Source: Sipunculus nudus | Taxonomy: Eukaryota > Annelida > Sipuncula > Golfingiida > Sipunculidae | Direction of reading: 5' to 3' | DNA: 64,000 nt | Assembly (NCBI GenBank): GCA_026874595.1 | Contig: CM049306.1 | Coordinates: forward strand, 76,503,642 to 76,567,641 | Shown here: positions 24,421 through 35,760 of the stretch, one piece after another | Layout: every line of letters starts with the position of its first letter | Numbering within the stretch: position 1 is the first letter of the stretch | The notes under the pieces: generated by a model | What the model was told of the DNA's origin: nothing | Seen by the model: only the letters and a program-made list of their open reading frames with translations | Databases searched by the model: none | Translations under genes and position numbers: made by a program

Positions 24421-25200
24421 TATGTAGATTGGGCCACCTACCACAAAATCCAGAAAGCTGTCCAAGATGCTATGTGAGATCTATACACATGCAAAATTTT
24501 GGCCCAATCAGTCAAACAGTTCCTGAGATATGAGCTTGGATGTCTGCAGCATAAAGTAGAATGTAGGTGGTGCCACCTGTCATAAAATCAAGAAAGCTGT
24601 CCAGGATGTATAAACCTGCAAAATTTTAGGCAGATATGTCAAACCACTGCTGAGATATGAGTGATTTTGTCCCACAGCAGACAAATAGATGGACACTATG
24701 CAAAAATGATTGTAGGTGGCACCACCAGTTTTGCATATGATAAAGAGCTATGTGAGATCTATTCACATGCAAATTTTCAGGAAGATACTAGTACGTCAAA
24801 ACAGTCTGTAGATATGAGCATGGATGTCTGTAGCATAAATGTGATTGTAGGTGGCGCCACCTGTAATAAAATCAAGAAAGCTATCCAGGTTGTATATGCA
24901 TGCCGAATTTCAGGTGAATAAGTTAAACCACTGCAGAGATATGAGTGATTTTAACCCAAGGCAGACTACCAGATTGACACTGCACTAACATGGTGCAGGT
25001 GGCGCCACCATTTTTTGTGTATGTTATAAAGCTATCCAAGGGCTACATTTATACAAAATTTTTTCCCAATCGGTCAAACTGTTCCCGAGATATGTGGGTT
25101 TATGTGTGGAAACAGATGCACAAATGGACGCTGGGCAGAGAGGAAAGATCAGAGGTCAACGCAAATATGTTAGGCACCAGTTCACATGTGACCATATAAT
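24421..25200 (+). repeat. Tandem array of about 285-bp dimers with GGTGGCGCCACC cores
   Basis: Cores occur at 24427 (gattgggccacc, decayed), 24566 (ggtggtgccacc), 24715 (ggtggcaccacc), 24850 and 24998 (both ggtggcgccacc, a perfect 12-bp palindrome). Spacings alternate 139, 149, 135, 148. Odd units share 'gctatgtgagatctat.cacatgcaaa'. Even units share 'ataaaatcaagaaagct.tccagg', 'aaccactgc.gagatatgagtg' and 'ggatgtctg.agcataaa'. The real unit is therefore an AB dimer of about 285 bp. Each subunit ends near 'gagatatgag'. Confidence 0.9.
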
Positions 25201-25219
25201 TGGTGTAAGTTTTTGAAAA

Positions 25220-25530
25220 ATCAGTCTAGTAGTCTCAGAGGAGTTCTCTGGAAACGAATATGGCGGCAGCGGTGGCGGCAGCGGAACCCGGTCAGAAACA
25301 TTGTATCCGAAAAACTTCTTTTGGCGGAAACAAATACATACATCTCTGTTTATTATCTCTGTTCAAGTTAATGTTAAACTTTGGGTCAATAGTCTGGCAC
25401 AAGCAGACACATGGCAGATCAGGGTCAAACTCACAACTCCAAGGTTATCAACACAGTTGTCACTCACTAACCACTTAACATCGATTGAAACGAGCCTGAA
25501 GACTGTTGTTCAGGCAATAAAATAAATCTC
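25220..25530 (+). other. GC-rich tail after the array, with an alanine-rich ORF
   Basis: tggcggcagcggtggcggcagcgg at 25261 opens a 72-codon frame beginning MAAAVAAAEPGQ. The sequence directly follows array-type text ('agtctcagaggagttctctgg') and I associate such GGCGGC endings with the 3' part of mollusc repeats. No acceptor, domain or codon bias supports a gene, though a first exon cannot be excluded. Confidence 0.35.
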
Positions 25531-26794
25531 TGAAACACTTCTTTAGAAATTCTTCCCTGTGTACCCTGATATCTCCAACTGGGTGTGGCCCTTTTCCTAT
25601 CAGTTTCAAAATGTAGAAATTTATGGGCCTATCAGGAATTTCATTTACATTCTGGTGTATAAAGTGTTATTTTTTTGCAAGTCATGTAGGATCAAATTTC
25701 AGTTTTATGATAAATCTACCACCTGTGATGCAGAGTGATAGTTGTTACTGAGTTATTGAAGTTAAAGACCTCTCATGTTTGTTGATGTATTGAAGAGATC
25801 TCTGGTTTTTAATAGGTTTTCTCTGTCCTTTCATATGGTTACCATTCAGTGTATAGATTGAGATGTGTACTAACACAATGAATATACTGTTGTTGGATTC
25901 ATTATAGGGATAACATTTCATGATTTTTTTTCATGACTTTTCAGTGTTTTACAGTTGTTTTCACAATAGATAACCCCTACACAGAGTATATATCTATTAT
26001 ATGAATTAGATATAATAAATAATATGTATGCAACATAAAAATCTGATGTTGTCTCAAGGGAACATTGATTAAGTGGAAATTCTTGTTCAATATTTGCAGA
26101 TTATTTTAAAGATTTACATCATTATAATACAATCTTTGCAGCAATCTTTTAAGGGTATAATTAAACTACAAGATGTATTTTTATTTACAATTTAATATTT
26201 TGCATTTTTTTTACTTGATTTTGACAATTTTTTTGCCTCTTGTTTATGAAGGTTTTATTTTCACAAGAAATTCCCTTTTGTGGATATCGGGAATTTGACA
26301 ACCTCACAAACAAAAAGAGTTTAATTAACGAAACTTGTGGTAGAAGGAGGTAGAGATAATTATCCTAAAAACAGTTTGGAATAAATGAGTATGTTAAGTG
26401 GTTAAACTTAATTTAAGTAACCCACAATCTCTCCCAGTAGTTTTATATATTTATATATTGGTTTGTTAGAAAATGACATATGACATTTGACTGATGACAA
26501 AAGAAATCACCACAACTTTAAGTTCACATGGCTAAGTAGATTAATATATGATGTAATACTGTGTTGTCAATAAACAATTCTGCAGAAACTCTGTGTGATA
26601 TTTAAAAGAATAATACCCTTACTCATTCAAACATTTTGGTCTTGTTGAAGTGAAAGCAAAATAAAAGTTACAGATTTGAATGACTCATAATTTGTATTGT
26701 CCCTTTGCAGCACCTACAATACCAGTTCTGAAATTCAGGTTCGTGATCAGTAGATATAAGGTTGTGTGTTCTTTTTATTGTTACAAGTTCTTAC

Positions 26795-26798
<4 letters not shown>
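25531..26798. other. Unassigned AT-rich sequence
   Basis: No gene or dispersed repeat recognised. Confidence 0.4.

Positions 26799-26852
<54 letters not shown>
26799..26852. repeat. (TA)n microsatellite
   Basis: About 27 uninterrupted TA dinucleotides. The 120-codon ORF running through it (YIYIYI) is a repeat translation. Confidence 0.97.
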
Positions 26853-26855
<3 letters not shown>

Positions 26856-26961
26856 TTATATATGCACACAGTAAATCTTTGTGTCAAACTCTCTCACGAG
26901 TAATCAAATTGGCTACCTGTATAAAGGTCAAAGTAATAATTCAAATATCACCAAGTTTATA

Positions 26962-27145
26962 CAGTAAAACCTCAAAAATACGACTACAAATCCATTGGGA
27001 TCTTGATATAAAGTGGTCACATTTTCAAGCTGGTAATATAAGTGAGGTATTTATCAAGAGGGAAAAAAAATCAGAACCAGTAAAAGGTGGTCATTGTTTT
27101 GAGGTGGTTGCTAAACAGAGGTAGTCATTAGGCCAGGTTTTACTG
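26962..27145. mobile_element. 184-bp MITE with CAGTAAAACCT ends (MITE-2 type)
   Basis: cagtaaaacct at the left and aggttttactg at the right are perfect 11-bp inverted repeats. The flanks are TA (26960-26961) and TG (27146-27147), close to a TA duplication. Interior 'aaagtggtcac', 'ggtggtcattg', 'ggtggttgctaaacagagg' resembles the element at 60478-61197 in its TGGTC-type repetition. Confidence 0.8.
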
Positions 27146-27171
27146 TGTCTATATAACTATCACATAGTATA

Positions 27172-27270
27172 CAGTGGGGCCTCCCTGTTATGCAGACTGG
27201 CATTTTACCTGTCCATTTTAGAGAGGTTACACTCAGTCCATCCAAGTCAGAGGTGTCAATATAGGGGTGG
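27172..27270 (+). mobile_element. Partial MITE-2-type element
   Basis: TA followed by cagtggggcctccctgttatgc, which matches the start cagtggagcctgtcttac at 60478. The right end is missing or lies beyond the low-complexity block. Confidence 0.5.
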
Positions 27271-27288
27271 GGATGGGGAAGAAATATT

Positions 27289-27378
27289 CCCCCCCCCCCA
27301 CACACACACACACTTTTTTTTTTGGGGGGGGGGGTTAGTCAATGTAATATATATATATGTGTGTGTGTGTGCGTGTGT
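27289..27378. repeat. C11-(CA)n-T9-G11 low-complexity block, then (TA)n(GT)n
   Basis: A C run (27289-27299), a CA tract, a T run and a G run (about 27324-27334) in succession, then TA and GT dinucleotides. The C and G runs are complementary and could pair. Confidence 0.9.
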
Positions 27379-27379
27379 A

Positions 27380-28235
27380 TGTGAGTCATCCACCCGGAAG
27401 AAAACATGACGCAACTGATCCAAGTATAATTTTCATGGTAAACCTCAATTCTAAATAATATAGAGGTGGCCATAAACATGGAGACATTATGGAAAATCAG
27501 ACCAGTTATATAATGGCCTGTATAGATGGTGAGATTCTGGTGCATGTATTCTTGTTGATAAGGCGTGTGAACAGTTTTGATTTCTGTATCCTGTTCACCA
27601 TACTAACAAGGGATTTGAATAGACATTATGATTTTGGAACAATCACATGCACACATGTTCAGAATTCATAATAAACCAGGCCAGGAGGTTAACTGAAGCA
27701 AGGTATCTGCTCAACAGAGCTTGAAACAAGGTCCCAGGAAGATGTATGCTTGATATTATAGATAATGTGCTATTTAGTAGTATCTTTATCATCTTGTGTG
27801 GTTATCTTCACACCCTTATGATCACAGAGGCTGATTAGCTGAAGACTATAAATAGAGAGCTCCTTGATGTTACACTAAGAGCAGGATACAGTTCAAATTT
27901 AAGAGCTTTTGTTGATCTGTTGAACAGGTTGGTCAGGCCCCCTTACTGTCACTTAAGTGTTTTTAAAGCAGTATTTTTCAGAAAAAGACTATTTTTGTCA
28001 TACTTTTTGAGTGTATTTTATTGTACCAGCACTTTTCTCTTTTTTTTGCTTAAATCATCACCTTAAGAATGATGATTGACTTTTGGAGGGTAAAGATATA
28101 TTTCAAAATTTGCTATAAGTAATAGATATATACTCTGTAGATGTTTCTTAACTCTGGAATTTTATTGATCTATATTTGCTTTGAATTTGACAGTGTTTGA
28201 AAAGATTCATTGAAATATGGATTGCGCAGGAATCA
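27380..28235. other. Unassigned sequence
   Basis: No gene or repeat recognised. Confidence 0.4.
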
Positions 28236-28872
28236 AGCTGTAACTCATCATGTAAATGCAAATATCATACAGCTGAAACTTAATTACCATGTAAAATGCA
28301 AATATCATACAGGTGTAACTCAATATGTAAATGCAAATATCATACAGCTGAAACTCACCATGTTAATGCAAATATCGTACAGCTGAAACTTATCATGTAA
28401 ATGCAAATATCATACAGCTGTAACTCACCATGTAAATGCAAATATCATACAGCTGTAACTCACCATGTAAATGCAAATATCTTACAGCTGTAATTCACCA
28501 TGTAAATGCAAATATCTTACAGCTGTAACTCACCATGTAAATGCAAATATCATACAGCCGTAACTCACCATGTTAATGCAAATATCATACAGCTGGAACT
28601 CATCATGTAAATACAAATATCATACAGCTGTAACTCACCATGTAAATTCAAATATCATACAGCTGTACCTCACCATGTAAATGTGAATATCATACAGCTG
28701 TTACTCACCATGTTAATTCAAATATCTTACAGCTGTAACTCACCATGTAAATGTTAAAATCATACAGCTGACTAGGTCATCATGAAAATGCAAATATTAT
28801 AGAGCTGAAACTCATCATGTAAATGAAAATATCATTCAGCTATAACTCATCAAGTAAATACAAATATCATAC
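28236..28872 (+). repeat. 35-bp minisatellite, about 18 units
   Basis: The unit pattern is 'taactcaccatgtaaatgc' followed by 'aaatatcatacagctg'. About 18 units, most exactly 35 bp, with substitutions such as catac to cttac. Divergence rises at the right end. There are no unique spacers between units, so it is not a CRISPR-like array. Confidence 0.95.
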
Positions 28873-30034
28873 CTGGAACTAGTCGAAATTTTGGTGAAAT
28901 TGACAGAAAAAAATTTGGATGAAAGTTGTAAAGGTTAGCATTGGTTTATACTTTTTTCAGATCGGTCACAGACTTTTTCAAGTTGGACTTTTGTCCCTTT
29001 ATTTTATAAAACCTTGGGTGGCAACACTTGGATTCATACATGACCAAGATGAAGAAATTATTTAAATTGAGCACTACAGTATTATAATTTACCATCAGTG
29101 GCAAGTTATGATTATGGGTTTTATAGAGCAAACCGATATACTTGGTAAACCAAGATAGGTCCCATAGGATGATTGGTCCCATAGGATTTTAATGATATGG
29201 TCTTTATGCATGACTGTAATAAATGGAGAATTTGATTATGTAATATTAAGTGAAATATGGCCATCTTTGAGTAGTTTTTAGCAGTAACCAGTATTAATTC
29301 AGAAAAACATCATTCATTCAACAATAGATCTTAAGGTCCCTGAATTGTGTATCTTGGTGGTTCTGAAGTTTATGACAGGCCTGATTGCATGGTCTTGATT
29401 AAATTCTGAGTAATAGTCTTTTGTGAGCCAAGGATCATTTCCTGTATATTTTGATTACCAGCACCTGGGAGCTTATTGAAGAAGGATTTTATTTTCTTTT
29501 CACATGTGTGTGTACACAACTAGCCTGGAATGGGATAGATTTGAAGAGGAATCATTTTGCAATATGGCAGGCAAGAAGAATTATGCTTGGCTTCTTTGTG
29601 TCATGTCACATTTATGAAATACAGCCATATGTCACTGTGTACCGTAAATTCCCATTTTATGGCTGCACATCTATTTATAGCTACACTGGGAGTTTGCAAG
29701 GCTCCTTTTAGAAGCTTGCACTTAGGTCTAACTTAAAACTAGGTATAAATGTCCTGATCCTGATAATATATGCATCCATGTACTCTGGTACAAACATGTA
29801 ACATTTAAAAACCCTTTCATGTCAATTATATATAAAAAAAAACATTATAAGAGCTTATGTTTGGGTTGTGGAAGGTTTTATCTATTTAATTTTTCTCATT
29901 TGTATTTCTGCTGAATCTCCACCACTATCAACTGAATGTGATGAGTGTTTGTAGTGTACATTAACAAACTCTAGGTAATTCCGGTTAAGAAAACTACTGA
30001 TAAAACATCAAAAGACAAGATGTATAAGCTTGTT
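28873..30034. other. Unassigned sequence
   Basis: No gene recognised. An 86-codon ORF at 29451-29711 has no identifiable domain or splice context. Confidence 0.4.
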
Positions 30035-30360
30035 TGTCTACAAACTGTTATTTTAAATGCCACATGTGTCAGTGTTAACAAACAGAAACACCAGGTAACC
30101 TAAGATTTTTTTTTATTTTCATGTTGAAGTTGAAAGGTTTCTGGTTGCAAAACTCCCTTTACAAAAGTCTTAGTTCATCAGACTTGAAGCAAGATGTCCT
30201 TGTTGAATCTGTTTGAATAATTTTGGCTCCCCCCCCCCCATATTTTTTTAAACAAGATGTTATAAAGTAATGAATAGCATTGCATGAAATAAGCATTTTC
30301 AAGCCTATTTTTACAAAAGGTTCAAGGGATTATTAGAAAACAGAATAGGCCCCTTTAATA
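30035..30360 (+). repeat. Dispersed repeat E, copy 1
   Basis: Shares with 32265-32590 and 46795-47155, in order: 'gtttgtctacaaactgtta' (variants tttatctacaagctgttaataaac), 'gccacatgtgtcagtgtta', 'caagatgtccttgttgaat', 'tgtttg', a C run (C10 near 30230), 'gcattgcatgaaat', 'attttta.aaa', 'ggattat', 'ggcccctttaa'. It is diverged and without coding frame. Confidence 0.75.
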
Positions 30361-30990
30361 TTTTGTAGCCAGAAGTCTAAGATATTTGAGAGCACTGGCT
30401 TCTTGGCAGTCTTGGGATACTTTTGTATACCTTGAAGTCCTGTGGACCGAAGTTTAAAAAAGTTTCAACAAATTTTAAATCCTGGAATCTGCCCTTATGA
30501 CTTTTTAAATTACCTGAAATATTTCAGTATAAATGCAACCAAAAGGTTAAAGTTTTCTGAATATCTAAAGGACTAAAATAGCCTATGCCCTGAGGACCAT
30601 AATTTTTCTGTTGACATCTCATATTTAAATACCCTGGTAGCATTTATGGGTAGATTTTGCCTACATACCCAAAAGCCTGTGCAATAGCCAGAAATTGTTG
30701 TACCTCAAAGATTTATATATCTTGGTTGGCCTTAGATCATAGTGTATGCCTATATACCCCAAAGCCTGCATGTGTGATAGCCTGAAGACTTTTTTTTTTC
30801 ATCAGTAACTCAATGATTTATATATTTTAATTGATAGGCCCTAATGTATAAATTTCTCCTACAAAGCCTTTGGCTCAATGCCTGGTCAACACTCTACCAT
30901 GAGGACTTTTCCAAAAAAAACCTGAATCACATGAAAATTCTGGTAGCTTAAAGATTTACAGAATCTGTCCAAAGCTCGACGACATTGTAA
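30361..30990 (+). repeat. Degenerate tandem repeat of about 100-150 bp
   Basis: Recurring phrases in the same order: 'gtggaccgaag', 'gaggaccataatttt', 'gaagactttttt', 'gaggacttttcc', each followed by 'gatttatata'-like text (30709, 30813, 30953). Related 'cccaaaagcctg' and 'ccccaaagcctgc' occur at 30669 and 30759. Units are strongly diverged. Confidence 0.4.
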
Positions 30991-31543
30991 ACATTCCCTC
31001 TAGGTATGATTGGTGAAAATAGAAGCAATAAACGGTGAAAGTGAAATTGAAAGACACTTGTTATTATGGTTCAGATAACTACAATATCAAGTTAGGTCCC
31101 ATAAACACAGAACAGACCAATATTCCCAGGTAGAATTTTATTGGATTCAGTCAATGCTTTGGCAGGTGTTAAAGTTTATTCAGAGATATTTAGGGCGAGC
31201 CTTACCAGTCAATGATTGCTATCTTTCACAGAAAGTGAGCTTCATCACAAAATGAAATGGCATTCTCACAAAGGATGTTGTTATTGTTTATAGGGGTGAA
31301 GCATTAGGGAAAATATTATAGCTGTTATGTGGGCTTTTACTTTTCTTCTTAAAAATTGTATGAATCAAGTTTTGAAGTTGTATATTCATTGATATGAATA
31401 ATGAAGCTTATTATTATATCTGTATCATTTCTAGAATGTATTTTCAAAGCTGATCCTACTCATTGTGGTGTATACACGGTGTTGGTTTGAATACTCCGGC
31501 CATGTGGACGTTTGTACGTCCAAATACCTACTGGATCGACCTA
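30991..31543. other. Unassigned sequence
   Basis: No gene seen. A short palindrome ggacgtttgtacgtcc lies at 31507-31522. Confidence 0.4.
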
Positions 31544-31551
31544 CCACCATC

Positions 31552-32096
31552 TAGAGCCTGAGCCATGTTAGCCACACAAATGCGGCTGACTTGGACAAAA
31601 AGACAGCTGACTTTAGTAGTAAGCTGACTTTTGTGGCTCGACTCGCCTAGCAAAATGTTGGCTGGCTTAAACTGACCTGAAAGCCTGTTCATATGACGAT
31701 ATTACAACATATCCATTTTATACTACAAATTACTAATTTTTTATAAACAAGTCTGTATAACATGTGACATATTGCATCCTTTTTTTCATTTAAATAGTTT
31801 GTGATTAATTATTGAAAAAATTTATCCTGATGCTTCCATAAGACGACATCATACTGAAACAATCACGCTGTTTTCTTTCTCTGACAAGTGACTAAAAATA
31901 ACAAAACTTGAACATTTATTTCGGGCATTTTTAATTGTAAATCATTTATTTTTTTGAATAAGTTTTTTCTCAATCCTAATTGGCTGCACAAAATCAGCTC
32001 TCTTTCGCCTAATAAAATATCAGCGGAGCCTCCAGATAAACTTTCATCTTTTTCTTGGCTGGCAGCAGCACAAAATGGCGGTGGCACCGGGTTCTA
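31552..32096. mobile_element. Foldback-type DNA element (repeat D), copy 1, with long target duplication
   Basis: The left end tagagcctgagccatgttag matches 45115 onward (tggagcccagagccgtgttag). The right end reads tagaacccggtgccaccgcc in reverse complement. The block 'agccacacaaatgcggctg', 'ttagtagtaagctga' and 'gtggctc' is shared with 45120-45240. 'gctgcacaaaatcag', 'aatat..gc.g.gc.tcc.gataaactt' and 'caaaatggcggtgg' are shared with 45310-45415. A perfect 11-bp direct repeat ctaccaccatc lies at 31541-31551 and 32094-32104. Its first three bases may belong to the terminus, so the true duplication is 8-11 bp. That fits hAT (8) or Mutator-like (9-11) elements. About 545 bp, no transposase. Confidence 0.85.
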
Positions 32097-32264
32097 CCAC
32101 CATCAGACTCACATTTAGACTATAGCTTTGTTGAACCTTAAAAGACTGCAGCTATTCATCTACCCTTTCTATACAACTTACGTTATTTCTGGCTGGCTAA
32201 CTCTCCATACATATTTATGAACTCATGGTTATTCCATCTCAGAAAAGTTATCATCGCACCTCTG

Positions 32265-32590
32265 TGACAGATATATTGGATTGTTTATCTACAAGCTGTT
32301 AATAAACACAACAATTTTAAAACATGCATGTAACCTAATGTGGTTAGATGCATATATGGGAGATAAAAGGTCACTAGTAGCAAAACATCCTTTGCAAAAT
32401 GTCCTTTGACTGTGTTTGGATTATTTTGGTTTGTACCCCATGTTATAAACATGTGGATATCAACAAAATGAACAGCTTGTGTGTGGTGGGATCAGCATTT
32501 CTGACCTATTTCTATAAAATATCTAAGGGATTATTTTCAGTTAGTAGGCAACATATATCAGGAAAAGCCCCTTTAAACCTTTACTGTTCA
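32265..32590 (+). repeat. Dispersed repeat E, copy 2
   Basis: tctgtgacagatatattgga, tttatctacaagctgttaat, gcaaaatgtcctttgactg, tgtttggatt and gtggatatcaacaaaatgaa match the third copy at 46788-47160 in the same order, including the end 'gcccctttaaacc'. The 67-codon ORF is within the repeat. Confidence 0.75.
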
Positions 32591-32819
32591 GATCAATTCT
32601 AGATTTTCAGACAAACACTATTAGTATTTATATTCAAGGTAATAAATGGCATTCATTGTATTTTCACCAGATTTTCTTCAAAAATAAACTTACTGCAGAG
32701 AGAGATTGCTATAGGTTAAAAGAATTCTTCAATACTGAAAAAAAATATGAAATATTGATCTGAGAAAAAAACCATTCGAATTAGAGAGAGTTAAATGCAA
32801 GTCACGGGCCCTGCGTCAT

Positions 32820-33018
32820 CCTCTGAGCTAGGGTTAATCCTCTGAGCCAGGTTAATGCTCTGAGCAGGGTTAATTCTTGGCGCAGGGTTAAACCTGTGAT
32901 CAGAGTTAAACCTGTGATCAGAGTTAATTCTGTGAGCAGGGTTAATCCTGTGAGCAGGATTAATTCTCGGGGCAGGGTTAATCCTGTGAGCAGGGTTAAT
33001 CCTGTGAGCAGGGTTAAA
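32820..33018 (+). repeat. 18-bp minisatellite, 11 units
   Basis: The unit is cctgtgagcagggttaat. Eleven consecutive units, mostly 18 bp, with changes concentrated in units 4-6 (atcagagttaaa). Because 18 is divisible by three, both strands show artificial hexapeptide repeats (LTGLTL on minus, RVNPVS on plus). These are not proteins with other support. Confidence 0.95.
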
Positions 33019-33120
33019 TTTTCTATGTGTATTTCTGTCAATGCTGCAGACCTGTTTTCAGTGAATATGATATTCACCAACAGGTATTCATTGACGAAAA
33101 CATGGTTTGTTCCCTGTTAG

Positions 33121-33138
33121 GACTGACTGACTGACTGA
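33121..33138. repeat. (GACT)n
   Basis: Four and a half GACT units. Confidence 0.9.
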
Positions 33139-33249
33139 AAGTGAAGTCAGCATTCGATCTGGCCCACACTGGCTCCCTCAGCAATGACAGAGTTTGACAG
33201 ATTGAGTCAGTATTCAGTTAGCTTTTTAAGGCGTAAACAGAAGATACTG

Positions 33250-33415
33250 ATAATGTTGAAGATCAAAGTGAGAGAGGTCGAGGAAGCCGGAGAACCCAGA
33301 GGATGGACCGCTACAACCCACTCTCAATGCAGCACCTGGGATCAAACCCAGTTGCCAGCAGAGAAGGCCGAGTATTTAACCACTCATCTTTCCAGGCCCT
33401 TCTTTCGCTGTTAGG
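33250..33415 (-). mobile_element. tRNA-derived SINE-B, copy (minus strand, partial)
   Basis: Read on the minus strand: a B-box-like gggtttgatcccaggtg, then 'cattgagagtgggttgtagc', 'gtccatcctctgggttct' and 'ccggcttcctcgacctct'. These align to the + strand copy at 39326-39552 ('catgagagtgggttgtagtg', 'ggcccatccaagg', 'gggtcctctggtttcctcaa'). The 3' part is missing. Confidence 0.75.
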
Positions 33416-33511
33416 TTTGTATTATCTTTCCTGTAGCAACTGTGTAGGCCTGTGTCACTCAGAAAATTTTTATCAGTGAAAATATTCAAACTGTCTGATG
33501 CCCAGATTGGG

Positions 33512-33583
33512 TAAAAGCAGTTGAATTGTGACCTTGGGCATTATGTAAAAAGCAGTTGAATTGGTGACCTTGGGCATTATCAG
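33512..33583 (+). repeat. 35-36-bp tandem duplication
   Basis: aaaagcagttgaattg followed by tgaccttgggcattat, twice (33513 and 33548). Each unit carries tgaccttgg, an ERR/SF-1-type half-site word. Confidence 0.85.
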
Positions 33584-34770
33584 CACTGATAGCCACAATA
33601 TACTCATTCATTCAGCTCACTGGGTTTTAATTGACAAATGTACCCACTAAATGGCATTCATGTGAGTTAATTTGTGTTGATCAGAATCAATTTAGGATCT
33701 ATCAAACTGGCTTGGATGAAGATCCACTGCAGGCCCCGGCATGTCTGTATAAATCCCCGTTCAATTTTAAAAGGTTCTTCCTGCATGCTGAACAAATAAT
33801 TCAGCAAGTTTGATGAAAAATTGTGAAATTCACACAAAAACCCTACAGGGGCATACCTTTGCAACCAGGGTATTATTTTTGTTTAGTAAAATGAGCAATG
33901 GTATTAAAAGTATTAATCAATGTGATGTCATCAGTTTCATCTGATATAAATTTACAGAGAATAGATTTTTTTTTTTTGTATTTGTTCAACAGAAATAATA
34001 ATTTCTTTGCATAGATTTCAAAGTTTTCTGTAAAAATCATACTTTCTGACAGGAAAATCTCTTTGGTGTTGCATCAATTGTCAGCTAGTATTTCATATAA
34101 TGTGTATTTAATGGAGTTACTTTTATGTTACATTTTACTCAAGGTTAACTGATAAAGAAAATGGTTGATGCTTTTGGTCAAACTTTGCTGATATCATACA
34201 GTATCATACTAGATTTTTACAGATTCTGTTGTTGGTTTATTAATTTACCAAAAATAACAATGACAAAGAAAGTTTCTGTTGTAAATCTTAGTTTTGAAAA
34301 AAAAAATCCTTATTTCTGTTTATAAATAAATCCTTTTGCAACTAATTTTTAATTTTTATACATACCGGGTATACTGTTTTCAGCATTGTTTGTTGGTTGG
34401 TCTTTTGTTTGTCTGTCTGCAGATTTGTTCATAGATATATATGCACATATTTTGATGAAATATACATGATTATTGGGAGGAAAATAACACCCAAGAATAA
34501 ATATTCCATTCAGTTTAAGAGGTAATAGTTTTGGTAAATGGTTCTATTTTTTTTAAGGTTGCTTATAGTTGTGAGATAGAGAAATTTGTTTATCCCGTCA
34601 GTGGTCACGTGGGCAAGTGCCATCCATTGGAATGGCTATGTTCTGGCATTCCTTAGATTGCAGATTGCCAGTCTAGTTATTCTTTTTATGTTCTATAATT
34701 ATGAAAATGATACTCTTTTATTCTACTTCATTTACTTTATGTACCATGATGCATTTTTAAGAAATAACAA
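33584..34770. other. Unassigned sequence
   Basis: No gene or dispersed repeat recognised. Confidence 0.4.
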
Positions 34771-34880
34771 CTTAAGCCAAGATAACAGCTTAGGACAGGT
34801 ACTATAAGACATAAGAATTAAACAGCTTAAGCCAAGATAACAGCTTAGGCCAGGTACTATTGGACATAAAGATTAAAAAA
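34771..34880 (+). repeat. 55-bp tandem duplication
   Basis: cttaagccaagataacagct followed by taggacaggtactat starts at 34771 and again at 34826 with about five changes. Confidence 0.92.
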
Positions 34881-35760
34881 GCTAGCCAGATGTTTGGGTC
34901 TACTAAACAATTAACTGTTTTCCTTGGAGTTATATCCAAAATGTCAGTGTAGGTAGGTAAATTCATATTACAGTGCACAACTGAATGTTCTACATATAAG
35001 CTGATTGATCACAGAGTTGTGTTACAGATCCATCACATGTTCTGTCAACTAAGGAAAACAACCTTACCAGTACACAACTTGTTTTAGTTTAAAGGCATCA
35101 TTTATTGAATGAGGTAATATGGCAAATGCAAAACAATCTCGAGGACAGGGTTATTTGTTCATATTGATAAATTATTCATTTGCGGCACCCGTGTGAGGTG
35201 GTATCATTTTTTTTGCCACCTAAAAAACCTTGGCACTAAGAGTAACTGCATGCATCCCTGTGTGTGTTAAGATTGACTATTCAAATCAGTTTATATAAAG
35301 AAGCCATGAGCCATCTTGAGTTTCCGTGAATTGATTTAAAATTCTGTATTCAGGTTGCTGAGCAAACCAACAGTTATGCTCATGCATATTTTAGGATTAG
35401 GATTAGGAAAAACCCATTTATCTAAGACTTGGAAAGAAACCCAGTGATTCATGGTGGCACTCATGATTTTTATTTGATATTATTCAAGTGCCGAAATTTT
35501 AAAATTCATGTGAGTGGGCAAGTTGTAGTGTAACATACAGTTCATTGGTCTGGAAAATTAGCCATAGAAGTGAGGCCCCTGGGTTGCAAATGTAATGTTG
35601 GTCATCCAGAACTGTAGGATAGTAGAGACAGACACATGCAAGTTGCAAGTGATACCTTAAAAATTCAGCATTTTAAAAACACTGTAGTTAATATTAAGTG
35701 AATTCAACCAGAACTAAAGGGCTTTGAGGCACATGTTGTACACACCAGAAACTAACCTAC
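34881..35760. other. Unassigned sequence
   Basis: No gene recognised. (TTAGGA)3 occurs at about 35389-35406, too short to be telomeric. Confidence 0.4.

Noticed and set aside
25260-25478. Alanine-rich protein start MAAAVAAAEPGQ
   Set aside because: Continuous with the tail of the tandem-array element, of a type I associate with mollusc repeats. The frame downstream has no domain. Kept only as a low-confidence note.
26762-27124. Longest ORF of the window, 120 codons
   Set aside because: Its core is a (TA)n translation and its end runs into a TA-flanked MITE.
28236-28872. CRISPR-like array of regularly spaced repeats
   Set aside because: The units abut with no unique spacers, the repeats are diverged, and the window is eukaryotic.
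32802-33120. Hexapeptide-repeat ORFs (LTGLTL and RVNPVS)
   Set aside because: Direct translation of the 18-bp minisatellite on both strands.
35389-35406. Telomere-like (TTAGGA)3
   Set aside because: Only three units and not the canonical TTAGGG.
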